Origin: DASZBX01 sp035943635
Lineage (GTDB): Bacteria > Actinomycetota > Actinomycetes > Streptomycetales > Catenulisporaceae
Assembly (NCBI GenBank): GCA_035943635.1
Contig: DASZBX010000031.1
Span: 1-64,000, forward strand
Direction: 5' to 3'
Length of the DNA: 64,000 nucleotides
Shown: piece after piece, positions 1 through 8,772 of the stretch
How the letters are laid out: the number at the start of each line of letters is the position of its first letter
How positions within the stretch are numbered: the stretch's first letter is position 1
Translations under genes and position numbers: made by a program
The notes under the pieces: model-generated
Seen by the model: the letters and a program-made list of their open reading frames with translations, nothing else
Database searches by the model: none
Told to the model about the DNA's origin: nothing

Positions 1-411
1 GAGCAGGCTGGCGGCGTTCCAGGAGTTGACCGACGCGTCCCGGGTCCACGGCTGGGAGTAGCCGCCGCCGGCCCGGATGAACGTACCGGGCGGGCTCTGC
101 ATCAACCCGGAGGTGTTGTACGTGGACGCATCGTAGGGCACAGTGTTCGTGGTCAGCAGGTTCTTGATCGCCAGGTTGTAGGCGGTCCCCAGAGTCGACT
201 GCGCGGTAGCGTTGGCGAAGGTCAGGGTGGGACTGCTGACCCCGTTGGCAACCAGCGAGGAGTGCGCGTCCAGACCGGCGGCGGCCCCGGGTCCGGCCCC
301 GGCGGCTCCGGGCGACTGACCGAGCGCCAGGGCCGCGACGACCAGCAGAGGCAGCGCCCCCATGCCGACTCTCAGTCTCCGGCGTCGGCCCGGGAAAATC
401 GATCTCACCAT
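1..411 (-). CDS. Secreted glycoside-hydrolase-like protein (N-terminal part only)
   Basis: The gene runs off the left edge of the window, so only the first 137 codons are visible. I start it at ATG 411-409: this gives an arginine-rich n-region (PGRRRRLRVG) followed by a hydrophobic stretch (LPLLVVAALALG), a convincing Sec signal peptide, and a purine-rich AGAGAGAAG lies just upstream. An internal ATG at 363 would remove the basic n-region. The mature part contains TFANATAQSTLGTAYNLAIK and, further on, PWTRDASVNSWNAASLL, which recalls the start of the catalytic barrel in six-hairpin ((alpha/alpha)6) glycosidases. That family placement is recollection and tentative, because the catalytic acids lie outside the window. 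The gene is divergent from a secreted SGNH esterase, and both sides of the spacer carry the same palindrome, so joint sugar-responsive control is likely. Confidence 0.7.
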   Translation of the reverse strand, partial: MVRSIFPGRRRRLRVGMGALPLLVVAALALGQSPGAAGAGPGAAAGLDAHSSLVANGVSSPTLTFANATAQSTLGTAYNLAIKNLLTTNTVPYDASTYNTSGLMQSPPGTFIRAGGGYSQPWTRDASVNSWNAASLL

Positions 412-514
412 ACTGCGTGCTTCTCTCTGGAGATTGGGCCGGTCGGTCTGCGCCGGATGGCCGACTCGTGGCTTGGCTGGTTCCCGCCCTGACCGCACCT
501 CCCGGACGACCTAT

Positions 515-526
515 GACAACGTTGTC
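515..526. promoter_or_regulatory. LacI-type operator, copy 1
   Basis: GACAACGTTGTC is a perfect 12 bp palindrome with the central CpG typical of LacI-family operators. It lies about 100 bp upstream of the left glycoside-hydrolase-like gene, and the shared match to copy 2 extends to ATGACAACGTTGTCT. The rest of the 474 bp spacer (412-885) has no gene I can support. Confidence 0.7.
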
Positions 527-816
527 TCAGTGTCAGGGACAATACTGAACCCGCATGGACTGTCAAGGGGCAGGCCCAGACGGCCCTGAAATCGTGGCCG
601 TACCGAGTAAAGGATCTTCAGCGAGGGTCTTGTTGTTCGCGGCAACATATGCCAAGGTCTCGAATAGCACCATTACCGGGCGTTCTCGCGGCCCGGCACA
701 TCGGCGTTTGTGTACGCAGCATGTCCGGCCCTGCGCACCCTCTGCGCTGGCCGGCGCAACGCCGCCCTCCACCCCGAAGCAGCCGGAAAACGGCCCGGAA
801 CACGCCGCTACCAAAT

Positions 817-828
817 GACAACGTTGTC
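817..828. promoter_or_regulatory. LacI-type operator, copy 2
   Basis: This is a second identical GACAACGTTGTC, centred about 63 bp upstream of the SGNH-esterase start codon. The two copies are 302 bp apart, one near each divergent gene. No LacI gene lies in the window, so the cognate repressor must be outside it. Confidence 0.7.
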
Positions 829-885
829 TGACCGGCCGGGCCGCCGCGAGCGCCCGACCGTCCTATCGAAAGGCGAAGATCGGGC

Positions 886-2427
886 ATGAACAGATCTGTC
901 ATCCGCCGCGCGGCGGCCCTGGGCCTGGCCGCCGCGGCGGGCGCGGCCTGGGCCACCGCGCCGGCCCAGGCCGCGGCCGTCCGAACCCAGGCCGCCACCC
1001 CCGCGATCACCCAGCAACCGGTCGCCCTGCGCGTGGAACCGCTGGGCGACTCGATCACCTACGGCTCGCACAGCAGCACCGGCAACGGCTACCGCGGACC
1101 GCTGTTCAACGCCCTGACCGGCGAGGGGTTCAAGCTCGACTTCGTCGGCCCCGTGCTGGAAGGCTCGATGGCCGACTCCGCCGACGAGGGCCACCCCGGC
1201 TGGCGGATCGACGCACTCCAGGGCCTGACGAACGGCTCGGTCGCCAAGTACCGGCCCAACGTGGTCCTGCTGATGGCCGGCGCGAACGACCTGATCCAGA
1301 ACAACAACGTCTCGACCGCGCCGAGCCGGCTCAGCGCCCTGATCGACCAGGTCACCACGAACGACCCCGGGGTGACCGTGCTGGTCGGCAACCTGATCCA
1401 GTCCCTGAACGCCAACGTCGCCGCCGACGGCCCCACGTTCAACGCCGCACTGCCCGCGATCATCCAGTCCAAGCAGGCAGCCGGCCAGCACGTCGCCCTG
1501 GTCGACATGTACGACGCGATCCCCACCAGCGACCTGATCTCCGACGGCATCCACCCGAACGACACCGGCTACCAGCTGATGGCGAACGCCTGGAACACGG
1601 CCATCCAGACCGCGAACTCCGCCGGCTGGTTCTCCGCGGCGGCCAACACGGGCGCCGCGGCCGCCGAGGTGTCCGGCGGGGTCCAGTCCGGGATCGCCGG
1701 GGACTGCCTGGACGTGAACGGCGGCAACAGCGCCGACGGCACGGCCGTGCAGCTGTGGACCTGCAACCACACCACGGCACAGAGCTGGAGTCTCTACAAC
1801 GACGACACCCTGCGTTCCCTGGGCAAGTGCCTGGACGCCACCGCCGGCGCGACCGGCAACGGCACGAAGATCGAGCTCTACACCTGCAACGGCACCGGCG
1901 CCCAGGTGTGGCAGCCGTACAACGGCGGCTACCTCAACCTCGCCTCCGGCCGCTGCCTGGACGACCCGGCCTCCAGCACCAACATCGGAACGCAGCTGCA
2001 GCTGTACGACTGCAACAGCTCCACGGCGCAGCTGTGGGCGGCCCCGGGAGTCGGCCCCGCCGCCTCCGGCCTGGCCGGCAAGTGCCTGGACGTCTACGAC
2101 GCGACCAACGTCAACGGCACCAAAGCAGACCTCTACACCTGCAACGGCACCGTGGCCCAGCAATGGGATCTGCGTTCCGGGATGCTGCAGGCCGTCAGCC
2201 TGTGCCTGGACATAGCCGGCAACGGCACCGCAGACGGGACCCTGGTCGACGTGTGGGACTGCAACGGAACCGCCAACCAGGTCTGGGTCGCCCAGGCCAA
2301 CGGCTCACTGCTCAACCCGCAGTCCGGCAAGTGCCTGGACGACCCGGGCCAGAGCAGCACCGACGGCACCCAACTGGAAATCTGGGACTGCAACGGCGGC
2401 GCGAACCAGGTCTGGAAGCTGCCCTAG
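886..2427 (+). CDS. Secreted SGNH/GDSL esterase with two ricin-B lectin domains
   Basis: A probable extracellular carbohydrate esterase of 513 residues. Residues 1-30 form a signal peptide (basic start, alanine-rich core, AQAA cleavage region). The SGNH domain spans about 48-240: block I is GDSITYG with Ser56, block III is GAND with Asn134, and block V is SDGIHPND with Asp220 and His223. The context PLGDSITYG...GHPGWRID resembles CE3-type acetylxylan esterases, although the substrate is inferred. From about residue 265 come two ricin-B beta-trefoils with repeated CLD and QxW motifs (for example AQSW, AQVW, AQLW, NQVW), which should bind plant or fungal polysaccharide. AAGGCGAAGATCGGGC precedes the ATG. 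A LacI-type palindrome lies just upstream and a strong hairpin follows. It is probably co-regulated with the divergent glycosidase-like gene for polysaccharide breakdown. Confidence 0.93.
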   Translation: MNRSVIRRAAALGLAAAAGAAWATAPAQAAAVRTQAATPAITQQPVALRVEPLGDSITYGSHSSTGNGYRGPLFNALTGEGFKLDFVGPVLEGSMADSADEGHPGWRIDALQGLTNGSVAKYRPNVVLLMAGANDLIQNNNVSTAPSRLSALIDQVTTNDPGVTVLVGNLIQSLNANVAADGPTFNAALPAIIQSKQAAGQHVALVDMYDAIPTSDLISDGIHPNDTGYQLMANAWNTAIQTANSAGWFSAAANTGAAAAEVSGGVQSGIAGDCLDVNGGNSADGTAVQLWTCNHTTAQSWSLYNDDTLRSLGKCLDATAGATGNGTKIELYTCNGTGAQVWQPYNGGYLNLASGRCLDDPASSTNIGTQLQLYDCNSSTAQLWAAPGVGPAASGLAGKCLDVYDATNVNGTKADLYTCNGTVAQQWDLRSGMLQAVSLCLDIAGNGTADGTLVDVWDCNGTANQVWVAQANGSLLNPQSGKCLDDPGQSSTDGTQLEIWDCNGGANQVWKLP

Positions 2428-2477
2428 CCGCGGCCCCAACCAGGACGGCGGACTCCGTCGATTCGACGGATTCGACG

Positions 2478-2526
2478 GAGCAGCCCGGCCGGGCGCGGAC
2501 GTGAGCCGCGTTCGGCCGGGCTGCTC
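2478..2526 (+). terminator. Hairpin terminator after the SGNH esterase
   Basis: GAGCAGCCCGGCCG (2478-2491) pairs perfectly with CGGCCGGGCTGCTC (2513-2526), a 14 bp stem. It lies 50 bp after the esterase stop. There is no long T-tract, as is usual in actinobacteria. Confidence 0.75.
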
Positions 2527-2721
2527 GTGTCAGAGGCGCAGGGGCGGATCAGAAATCATCGTGCCGGCGCCTCAAGTATCGCAGTGTGTCAGCAGGCTGT
2601 GTCAAGACGCGCACGGAGTTCCGGTCCGCGGGAGTTCGCCGGGTCCGGAAAAGTCCCACCGGCGGCGACGAAGCGGTCCGGGATGTCCATCGCGGCAGGC
2701 GCGTCGACGCATGTGCCCAAG

Positions 2722-3153
2722 TGCATGCTGGACCAGGTGGCCCTGGCCTGGCTGATCGAATCAGGGGCCTACGACCGCCGGCTACGCACGGTCCGCCGCC
2801 GCTACCGCACCCGACGGGCGGCCCTGATCCAGGCCATCCACGCCGAACTCCCCACTGCCCGGATCTCCGGCGCCGACGCCGGACTACACCTGGTAGTCCA
2901 CCTGGACGAGACCACCGCACCAGCCGACCACGGCCGGGCCACCACCATCGTCCGCACAGGTGCCGACCTGGGACTTCACCTCTGCCCACTGGACTTCTAC
3001 CGCGGCACCGACCAACCGCCCACCACCCAACGCGCCCTCGTACTCGGCTACGGCAACCTGCCCGACCACGCCGTCGACGAGGCCGTCGCGCTGCTCCGCA
3101 CGGCCGTCGACACCAACTCGACGCATGAGTCGGTTATTCGACGTAATCGTTGA
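2722..3153 (+). pseudogene. C-terminal remnant of a MocR/PdxR-type GntR-aminotransferase regulator
   Basis: The reading frame matches only the last third of a MocR-type regulator, the small-domain end of its fold-type I aminotransferase module. Recognisable stretches are MLDQVALAWLIESGAYDRRL, RRRYRTRRAALIQAI, ISGADAGLHLVVHL and LGYGNLPDHAVDEAVALL. The N-terminal winged helix, the linker and the PLP-lysine region are absent. The upstream part of the open frame (2527-2721) is low-complexity and does not look like the family. I call it a 5'-truncated pseudogene. A shortened protein could still be made from the ATG at 2728, but it could bind neither DNA nor PLP. It runs up to the amidohydrolase gene without a terminator, so the two may once have shared an operon. 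Confidence 0.75.
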
Positions 3154-3185
3154 CACGTGCCGCCGCGCGGGCGCAGGATGTCCGC

Positions 3186-4637
3186 ATGTCACAGTCACAA
3201 GTCGCCACGACCGACGGCAGTCCGACCGCTCTGACCACCACCATCCGCGGCGTAACAGTCGTAGACACCCGGACTGGCGACCTGACTCCCAACATGGACA
3301 TCACCATCACCGGCCCCACCATCACATCCATCACCCCCACCCAACCGGCTCGCTCCACCTCCGACATCGACGCCCGCGGCAAGTTCGCCGTCCCCGGCTA
3401 CCTGGAAATGCACGCCCACCCACTGGACCTGAAAGACCCGACCGGCTCCCTGGAACTGATGCTGGCCAACGGAATAACCGGCTTCCGCCAAATGGCCGGC
3501 TCCCCCGAGCTGCTACGCCGACGAGCCGCCGGCACCCTCCCGCTCCCCGAAGACTCCCCGGCACTCCTGGCGCTCCCCGGATCCCTGCTCCTGCCCCTCA
3601 ACGCCGGAACGGCCAAGGCCGCCACAGCCGCCGTAGCCGAACAACACGCCGCCGGAGCCGACTTCATCAAGGTCGCCGTAGTCACCCCCGAGGTCTTCTT
3701 CGCCGCCCACCAAGAAGCCAACCGCCTCGGCATCCCGATCCTCGGCCACCTCCCGGTCAACATCGACGTGATCGAGGCATCCAAACGCGGCCTCAAGTGC
3801 ATCGAACACCTGGGCCCCGGCCTGGGCATCCTCGCCGCCTGCTCCACCGACGAACAAAACGTCCGAGCCGCGCTCGCCGCTCAACGCCAGATCAAACTCC
3901 CACCGATCAAGATCCCGTTCATGGAATCGATCCTCAAAAAGATCATCCACAAAATCATCGTCAACCCGACCTCCCGCACCAGCCAGGACGACATCAACCT
4001 GCTCCAACACACGATCGACACCTTCGACGAGGCCAAATGCGAAGCCCTCGCCGAACAGTTCCGCACCAACGGCACCTGGCAGTGCCCGACCCTGATCCGC
4101 GAACGCACCAGCGAACTCTGCGACGCAGAGGAATTCCGCACCGACCCGAACCTCCGCTACGTCACCCCCCGAACCGTCAAAGAATGGCAGTCAGCCGCCG
4201 ACACCTTCGCCCACCGCACCCCGCAGGCCAAGGCCACGTTCCGCGCGGCGTACGCCCTCCAACTCAGACTGACGAAGCTGTTCGACGAGGCCGGCGTCAA
4301 GATGACCGCGGGCAGCGACGCCTGCGGAGCATGCTGGGAAGTAGCCGGCTACGCCCTCCACCAGGAATTCGACGAACTGGCCCGAGCCGGCCTGTCCCCA
4401 CTCCGGGTACTCCAGATGGCCACCCTCAACGGCGCCGAGTTCCTCAACAGCACAGCCACCATGGGCACGGTAGAACCAGGCAAGAACGCCGACCTGGTCC
4501 TCCTGGACGCCAACCCGATCGAAGACGTCAAGAACCTCCACCGCATCTCAGGAGTAGTCCGAGCAGGCCGCCACTACTCCCCCACCGCCCTGAACGCCAT
4601 CAAACAACGCGTGGCCGACGCCCGCTCAGTCCTCTAA
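3186..4637 (+). CDS. Amidohydrolase-superfamily metallo-hydrolase
   Basis: A 483-residue member of the metal-dependent amidohydrolase superfamily, close to the imidazolonepropionase/prolidase-like group. An N-terminal beta-sandwich segment (TTTIRGVTVVDTRTGDLTPN) leads to the metal-binding HxH motif in YLEMHAHPLDL. FIKVAVV supplies a possible metal-bridging lysine, ILGHLPVN and CIEHLG further histidines, and TAGSDACGACW the catalytic Asp. The C-terminal MGTVEPGKNADLVLLD motif, where the strand returns to the sandwich, is typical of the family. I chose ATG 3186 because MSQSQVATT fits as an N-terminus and GCAGGATG lies upstream. ATG 3150 would overlap the preceding remnant. No signal peptide is visible, so it is probably cytoplasmic. 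The substrate cannot be told from sequence; an amide or lactam is likely. Confidence 0.88.
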   Translation: MSQSQVATTDGSPTALTTTIRGVTVVDTRTGDLTPNMDITITGPTITSITPTQPARSTSDIDARGKFAVPGYLEMHAHPLDLKDPTGSLELMLANGITGFRQMAGSPELLRRRAAGTLPLPEDSPALLALPGSLLLPLNAGTAKAATAAVAEQHAAGADFIKVAVVTPEVFFAAHQEANRLGIPILGHLPVNIDVIEASKRGLKCIEHLGPGLGILAACSTDEQNVRAALAAQRQIKLPPIKIPFMESILKKIIHKIIVNPTSRTSQDDINLLQHTIDTFDEAKCEALAEQFRTNGTWQCPTLIRERTSELCDAEEFRTDPNLRYVTPRTVKEWQSAADTFAHRTPQAKATFRAAYALQLRLTKLFDEAGVKMTAGSDACGACWEVAGYALHQEFDELARAGLSPLRVLQMATLNGAEFLNSTATMGTVEPGKNADLVLLDANPIEDVKNLHRISGVVRAGRHYSPTALNAIKQRVADARSVL

Positions 4638-4916
4638 CTCACCACGCACTCACCACGCCCCGACCCCACGCGCGCCTTTCCGGGGCCCACGCGCCGCCGC
4701 GTACAGCTGGTCCCGTCGGTTTCGGATCCTCGGTGGCCCAGGCGGTTCGCAGGCTGCCGCGCCGGGCAGGTCCGACACGCAACCCGGCCGACGGACAATC
4801 GGGCCCTTGGGGGTTCCGGGCCCGCCGGAGGCCCGGCAGTCAACGTCGCCACACCAACCCGGGCGGCCGAACCCAACGGCCCGACCGCCCACCCGCAAGG
4901 GCATTTCGCCCCACCC

Positions 4917-6242
4917 TCAGTGCGACTCAGCCGAAACCGGTGCCGCACCTACCTCCGCGCCCAGCTCCAACTCCCCCACCAAACCCATCTCAGCTCCCAC
5001 GCCCACGCCAACTCCCACAGCCTTAGGCACATGCCGATCAATCCACGTCAAAACCGGAGAAGTCATCACCGTAGTGAAAATCGCCACCAACACCAGAGCC
5101 GTGAACAACTCATTGTTCACGATCCCAGCCTGAAGCCCCACATTCAGCGCGATCAACTGCATCAACCCGCGCGCATTCATCAAGGTCCCAAGACTCAAAG
5201 CAGTATGCCGAGGCTCACCAAGCAGCTTGGCCGTATACCAACAAGCCCCAAACTTCCCCACCACAGCAGCAACAACAGCAGCGACCGAGAACAACAAAAG
5301 CGCCCGATTGCCCAGAAGCGTGAAATGAGTGTTCAGTCCGGAGTAGGTGAAAAACATGGGCAGAAACAAAATCCGCATATTGAAACTCACCGCATGCACA
5401 GTACGATCGGCGACGATCCCGCTCGGCATGGCTATCCCAACACAAAAAGCCCCGAAGACCGTATACAACCCGATCTCATCGGTATACCAGGAGGCAGCGA
5501 ACAACACCGCGGCCACGATCAACAACCGCGACTCGTCCGTCAACGCCTCGTGCCGCATCGCCGCGGCCAACAATCGCCGCACGCCGAACCAGATGAGGAC
5601 GGCGAACACCACCATCCCGCCCACCGCATGCACGATCGGCCCAGTGTGCCCGGACGCGACACTCAGGACGCCGGCCAGCAGGCACCAGGCCACCACGTCG
5701 TCCAACGCACCACTCGCCAAAGCCAACGTGCCATACCGAGTCTCCGACAACCCGCGCTCGGTGATGATCCTGGCCAGCATCGGAAACGCCGTGATCGCCA
5801 GTGCGACGCCGATGAACGCGGCCGTCACCCCGTCGGACACGCCGCTCACGAAGATGGTCACATGGCCCCTGACCGCGAAGGCCAGGGCCACACCCAACGC
5901 CAGCGGCGCGGTAACCCCAGCCGCCGAGATGGCAGCCGCCGACCGCCCGACCCCCCGCTGAAGATGCGACTTGAACTCATGCCCGGCCTGCAACATCAAC
6001 GCAGCCAGCCCAATCTGCCCGGCCACATAGATCAACGGCTTCAGCGCAGCCGGAAACAACTCGTTCTCAACGCTGGGAGCCGCCAAACCCAACAACGAGG
6101 GCCCCAACAAGACCCCGGCAATCATCTCCCCGACAACCGGCGGCTGCCCCACCTTCCCGATCAACCAGGAGAAAGCCCGACAGAACACCAGTATCGCAAC
6201 CATCGCGATCATAAACCGCGGAGCAAGCGCGGTAGCAGTCAT
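4917..6242 (-). CDS. CPA2-family cation/proton antiporter (KefB/NapA-like membrane protein)
   Basis: A 441-residue polytopic membrane protein with about 12 hydrophobic segments and monovalent cation:proton antiporter-2 signatures. GEMIAGVLLGPSLLG lies near the N-terminus, AGHEFKSHLQRG follows, and SGALDDVVAWCLLAGVL in the middle carries the paired aspartates that form the ion-binding site. The soluble C-terminal nucleotide-binding domains of KefB/KefC are absent. The tail after VLTWIDRHVP is a short Gly/Val/Glu-rich extension. Its start codon overlaps the stop of the P450 gene (ATGA), making it the last gene of a four-gene translationally coupled cassette. Its role there is inferred: extrusion of a product, or pH/ion balance accompanying flavin and haem redox chemistry. 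Confidence 0.9.
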   Translation of the reverse strand: MTATALAPRFMIAMVAILVFCRAFSWLIGKVGQPPVVGEMIAGVLLGPSLLGLAAPSVENELFPAALKPLIYVAGQIGLAALMLQAGHEFKSHLQRGVGRSAAAISAAGVTAPLALGVALAFAVRGHVTIFVSGVSDGVTAAFIGVALAITAFPMLARIITERGLSETRYGTLALASGALDDVVAWCLLAGVLSVASGHTGPIVHAVGGMVVFAVLIWFGVRRLLAAAMRHEALTDESRLLIVAAVLFAASWYTDEIGLYTVFGAFCVGIAMPSGIVADRTVHAVSFNMRILFLPMFFTYSGLNTHFTLLGNRALLLFSVAAVVAAVVGKFGACWYTAKLLGEPRHTALSLGTLMNARGLMQLIALNVGLQAGIVNNELFTALVLVAIFTTVMTSPVLTWIDRHVPKAVGVGVGVGAEMGLVGELELGAEVGAAPVSAESH

Positions 6243-7633
6243 CGCCCGGCCTCCTGGCCGGCGAAGTAGTTACGGCACAACCTCAACCGCCGCGCATCGA
6301 AGACCATGTACGTCCCCAGCACCAGCTGCACAACACTGCGCCAGACGTCCTCCCACCGATCACGCACCCGCAGCGCCGCCAGTCGCGCCGCCGCCGGCGC
6401 AGGCACCTGCGTCCTGGCCGCCGGCTCGGGGGTCGCGGCGGTCGGCGTGACCAGACAAGGCCCCCGATTGGGCAACGACCGCGTATGCCCGGCCGAAGTC
6501 GCCAGCGCAAACCGCCGCACCACCTCACGCGTCGCAGCCCGCATACTCAACGGAGCCACGCCCCGAGCCGGGCAAGGCCGATTCGCACTCACCCCGAACG
6601 GGATGTTCCTGATCTGCCCGGCATCCGCCCGCAACCAGCGCTCCGGATCAAACCGATCAGCCCCGGCAGTACCCGAATGATGAAACGCCGGATAGTTGAA
6701 CAACAACACCGACCCACCCGGAATGGCGGCGTCGCCCACCACAATCTCCCGAGACGTGATCCGATGCGCAACACCGAACAACGGATACATCCTCAACGTC
6801 TCATCAATGATCCGATCCAGATACTCCACATCCCCCGGCTCATCCCGAAGCCGTTGCTGGATCTCAGGATTCGCGGCGACAACCATCAGCAAATGGGCCA
6901 TGGCCTCAGACATCTGCACAACAGCAGTGTTGAAGTAAGTCCCCTGAAGGTAATACGCCTGCTCCTGCACGCTCAGCGCATCCGACAACCCCTCCGGCCC
7001 GCGCCCAGCCTCAATCCGCTCGACCAGATACCGGGTCAACCGATCCCGCCGGCCCATGTGCCGCAGGTGCGTGCACTTGAGCGCACTCACCACGTCATTG
7101 GCATTCGCCGTGATCAGATCCCGCGCCTGCGCCGGACAGGGCTCCCCGAACACCAGCTCGTAGTACACCTCGGCCCAAACCGGCATCATCACATCCCTGA
7201 GCCGAACGGTCCGGGTCCGCCCGACCTGCAACTCGTCCAACGTCCGCCCGGCAACCCGCCCGACCAGCGCCTCCCACTCGTCCTTGGACAACCGGGTGAG
7301 AATCCGCCGAGTGGAACGAGCCACGCTGTCATACCGGGGCCCGGGCTCCAGATGCTCCTGATGAACCTGCGGCCCAGGCGCCAGCCAGTACCAGAACAGA
7401 TCCGACAGAGCAGCCCCCTTACTCCGCCCGTTCGCGGCCGGATCCGCATAGAGCTGCTTGAACTCCTCAGCCCCGAACCGCCCGCCCGGAACCGAAACGC
7501 CCTCCTCCCCGTTGACCATCGCAAATATCCGAACCCTGAGAGCAACCACGGCACCCGGCAGCCAGTAGGGCACGCTCCCCAGCAATACCAAAGCAGCCAC
7601 CCCAGCAGACCACCCCCACTCCATCTGCGTCAT
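6239..7633 (-). CDS. Cytochrome P450, atypical, membrane-anchored
   Basis: A 464-residue P450-like protein. The start MTQMEWGWSAG is fixed by ATGA overlap with the upstream oxidase stop. Residues about 10-35 (AGVAALVLLGSVPYWLPGAVVAL) form a likely N-terminal membrane helix, uncommon for bacterial P450s. The K-helix ExxR is present (DETLRMYP). The haem-ligand loop reads PFGVSANRPCPARG: it has the cysteine, but one more residue between Phe and Cys than the classical FxxGxxxC loop, and Ser in place of Gly. The I-helix region (LQGTYFNTAVVQMSEAM) lacks the usual acid-Thr pair. About 80 residues follow the haem loop, including an amphipathic tail (VRDRWEDVWRSVVQLVLG). The altered oxygen-activation residues suggest non-canonical chemistry or peroxide use, which is inference. 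The gene is also coupled to the downstream antiporter by ATGA. Confidence 0.87.
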   Translation of the reverse strand: MTQMEWGWSAGVAALVLLGSVPYWLPGAVVALRVRIFAMVNGEEGVSVPGGRFGAEEFKQLYADPAANGRSKGAALSDLFWYWLAPGPQVHQEHLEPGPRYDSVARSTRRILTRLSKDEWEALVGRVAGRTLDELQVGRTRTVRLRDVMMPVWAEVYYELVFGEPCPAQARDLITANANDVVSALKCTHLRHMGRRDRLTRYLVERIEAGRGPEGLSDALSVQEQAYYLQGTYFNTAVVQMSEAMAHLLMVVAANPEIQQRLRDEPGDVEYLDRIIDETLRMYPLFGVAHRITSREIVVGDAAIPGGSVLLFNYPAFHHSGTAGADRFDPERWLRADAGQIRNIPFGVSANRPCPARGVAPLSMRAATREVVRRFALATSAGHTRSLPNRGPCLVTPTAATPEPAARTQVPAPAAARLAALRVRDRWEDVWRSVVQLVLGTYMVFDARRLRLCRNYFAGQEAGR

Positions 7634-8772
7634 CGCAGCCCCCCGCCCACAGGGGCCCGAACCAGATCCCGAGTCATCTCCCGCACACTCCCGGCGCCAC
7701 ACAGCGCGAACGTGTGCTCGATCTCCCCCCGGAGAATCTCCAACGCCCGGCTGACCCCACGCTGCCCATCCGCGGCCAGCGCCCAAAAGATCGGCCGCCC
7801 AACGCCCGCCGCAGCCGCTCCCAACGCGACCGCCTTGGCCACGTCCGTCCCACGGCGAACGCCGCCATCGACCAGAACCGGCACCGCGCCGCCCACGGCA
7901 TCCAGAAACTCCGGCAACAACTCGATCGTCGCCGGAACCGTGTCCAACTGCCGCCCGCCATGGTTGGACAGCAACAACCCGTCCACACCATGCCGCAACG
8001 CCAGCCGAGCGTCCTGCGGATGCAAAACCCCCTTCAACACCACCGGCAACGAGGTAATCCCCCGCAACCAATCCACGTGTTCCCAGGACAACTCCGGCGA
8101 CATCGCGATCTGCCGCACGCTCCCAGGCTCACCCCCACGCAGATCCCGCAGGTTCTCGCAGTACATCCCGGCCGGCAGATCGGTGAACCCGTTCCGCTTG
8201 TTCCGATCGTGCACGCCCAACACCGGCGAATCGACCGTCACGACCAACGCCGAACACCCGGCCTCGGTCGCCCGCCGCACCAACGCCGCCGTGTCCTCCA
8301 GATCAGGCTGCAGATACAGCTGGAACCACAACCGCGGATCCCGCCCGGGCACGGCCGCCCGCGCCGCATCGGCCACGTTCCGCACATCGGTCGTGCTGGC
8401 CATGCTCACGATCATGATCGTGTCGGCCAACGCCGCAGCCCGCGCCGTAGCCAGCTCCCCCTCCAGATCGGCGAGCTTGTGGAAAGCCGTCGGCGAGATG
8501 ACAACCGGCATCGACGAGTGATCACCGAACAACGTCACGCCCAGGTCCAACTTGGCCCGCCCGCGCAACACCCGCGGCAGCAGCCTCACCTGCTGGAACC
8601 CCGCCTCGTTCGCCCGGACCGTGACCTCGTCCCGCGCACCGCCCGCGACATAGTCGTAGTGCACCGGATCCAACCGCTCACGGGCTACAGCCTCGAAATC
8701 CCGCAGCGTCAACAGTTTCGCGGACCGGTCGACGTCGTCCACGCCTTCGGCCGCCCCTGCCCCGGCGCTCAT
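7630..8772 (-). CDS. FMN-dependent alpha-hydroxy-acid oxidase/dehydrogenase
   Basis: A 380-residue TIM-barrel flavoenzyme of the glycolate oxidase/lactate oxidase/mandelate dehydrogenase family, oxidising a 2-hydroxy acid to the 2-oxo acid. The key positions are visible: the tyrosine in HYDYVAGGARDE, Gln/Tyr in WFQLYLQPD, Thr/Asp in VVTVDSPVLG with the following Arg, the flavin lysine in PVVLKGVLHP, catalytic His and Arg in SNHGGRQLD, and the phosphate-binding DGGVRRGTDVAKAVALGA. I start it at the ATG overlapping the upstream stop (ATGA, 8772); a longer frame upstream would lie inside the neighbouring gene. Nothing suggests inactivation. Its placement between a flavoprotein and a P450 points to a tailoring step on a hydroxy acid rather than to lactate metabolism. 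Confidence 0.92.
   Translation of the reverse strand: MSAGAGAAEGVDDVDRSAKLLTLRDFEAVARERLDPVHYDYVAGGARDEVTVRANEAGFQQVRLLPRVLRGRAKLDLGVTLFGDHSSMPVVISPTAFHKLADLEGELATARAAALADTIMIVSMASTTDVRNVADAARAAVPGRDPRLWFQLYLQPDLEDTAALVRRATEAGCSALVVTVDSPVLGVHDRNKRNGFTDLPAGMYCENLRDLRGGEPGSVRQIAMSPELSWEHVDWLRGITSLPVVLKGVLHPQDARLALRHGVDGLLLSNHGGRQLDTVPATIELLPEFLDAVGGAVPVLVDGGVRRGTDVAKAVALGAAAAGVGRPIFWALAADGQRGVSRALEILRGEIEHTFALCGAGSVREMTRDLVRAPVGGGLR

Noticed and set aside
808..2163. Long open frame antisense to the SGNH esterase
   Set aside because: It mirrors the codon structure of the esterase (Gly/Val/Arg-rich product, no domain), an expected artefact of high third-position GC. The same applies to other long antisense frames, such as those opposite the SARP gene, the SecA-like gene and the kinase-GTPase operon.
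4634..4948. A 104-codon minus-strand frame between the amidohydrolase and antiporter genes
   Set aside because: It has an Arg/Gly/Pro-rich product without a ribosome site, overlaps the antiporter 3' end, and shows no family resemblance.
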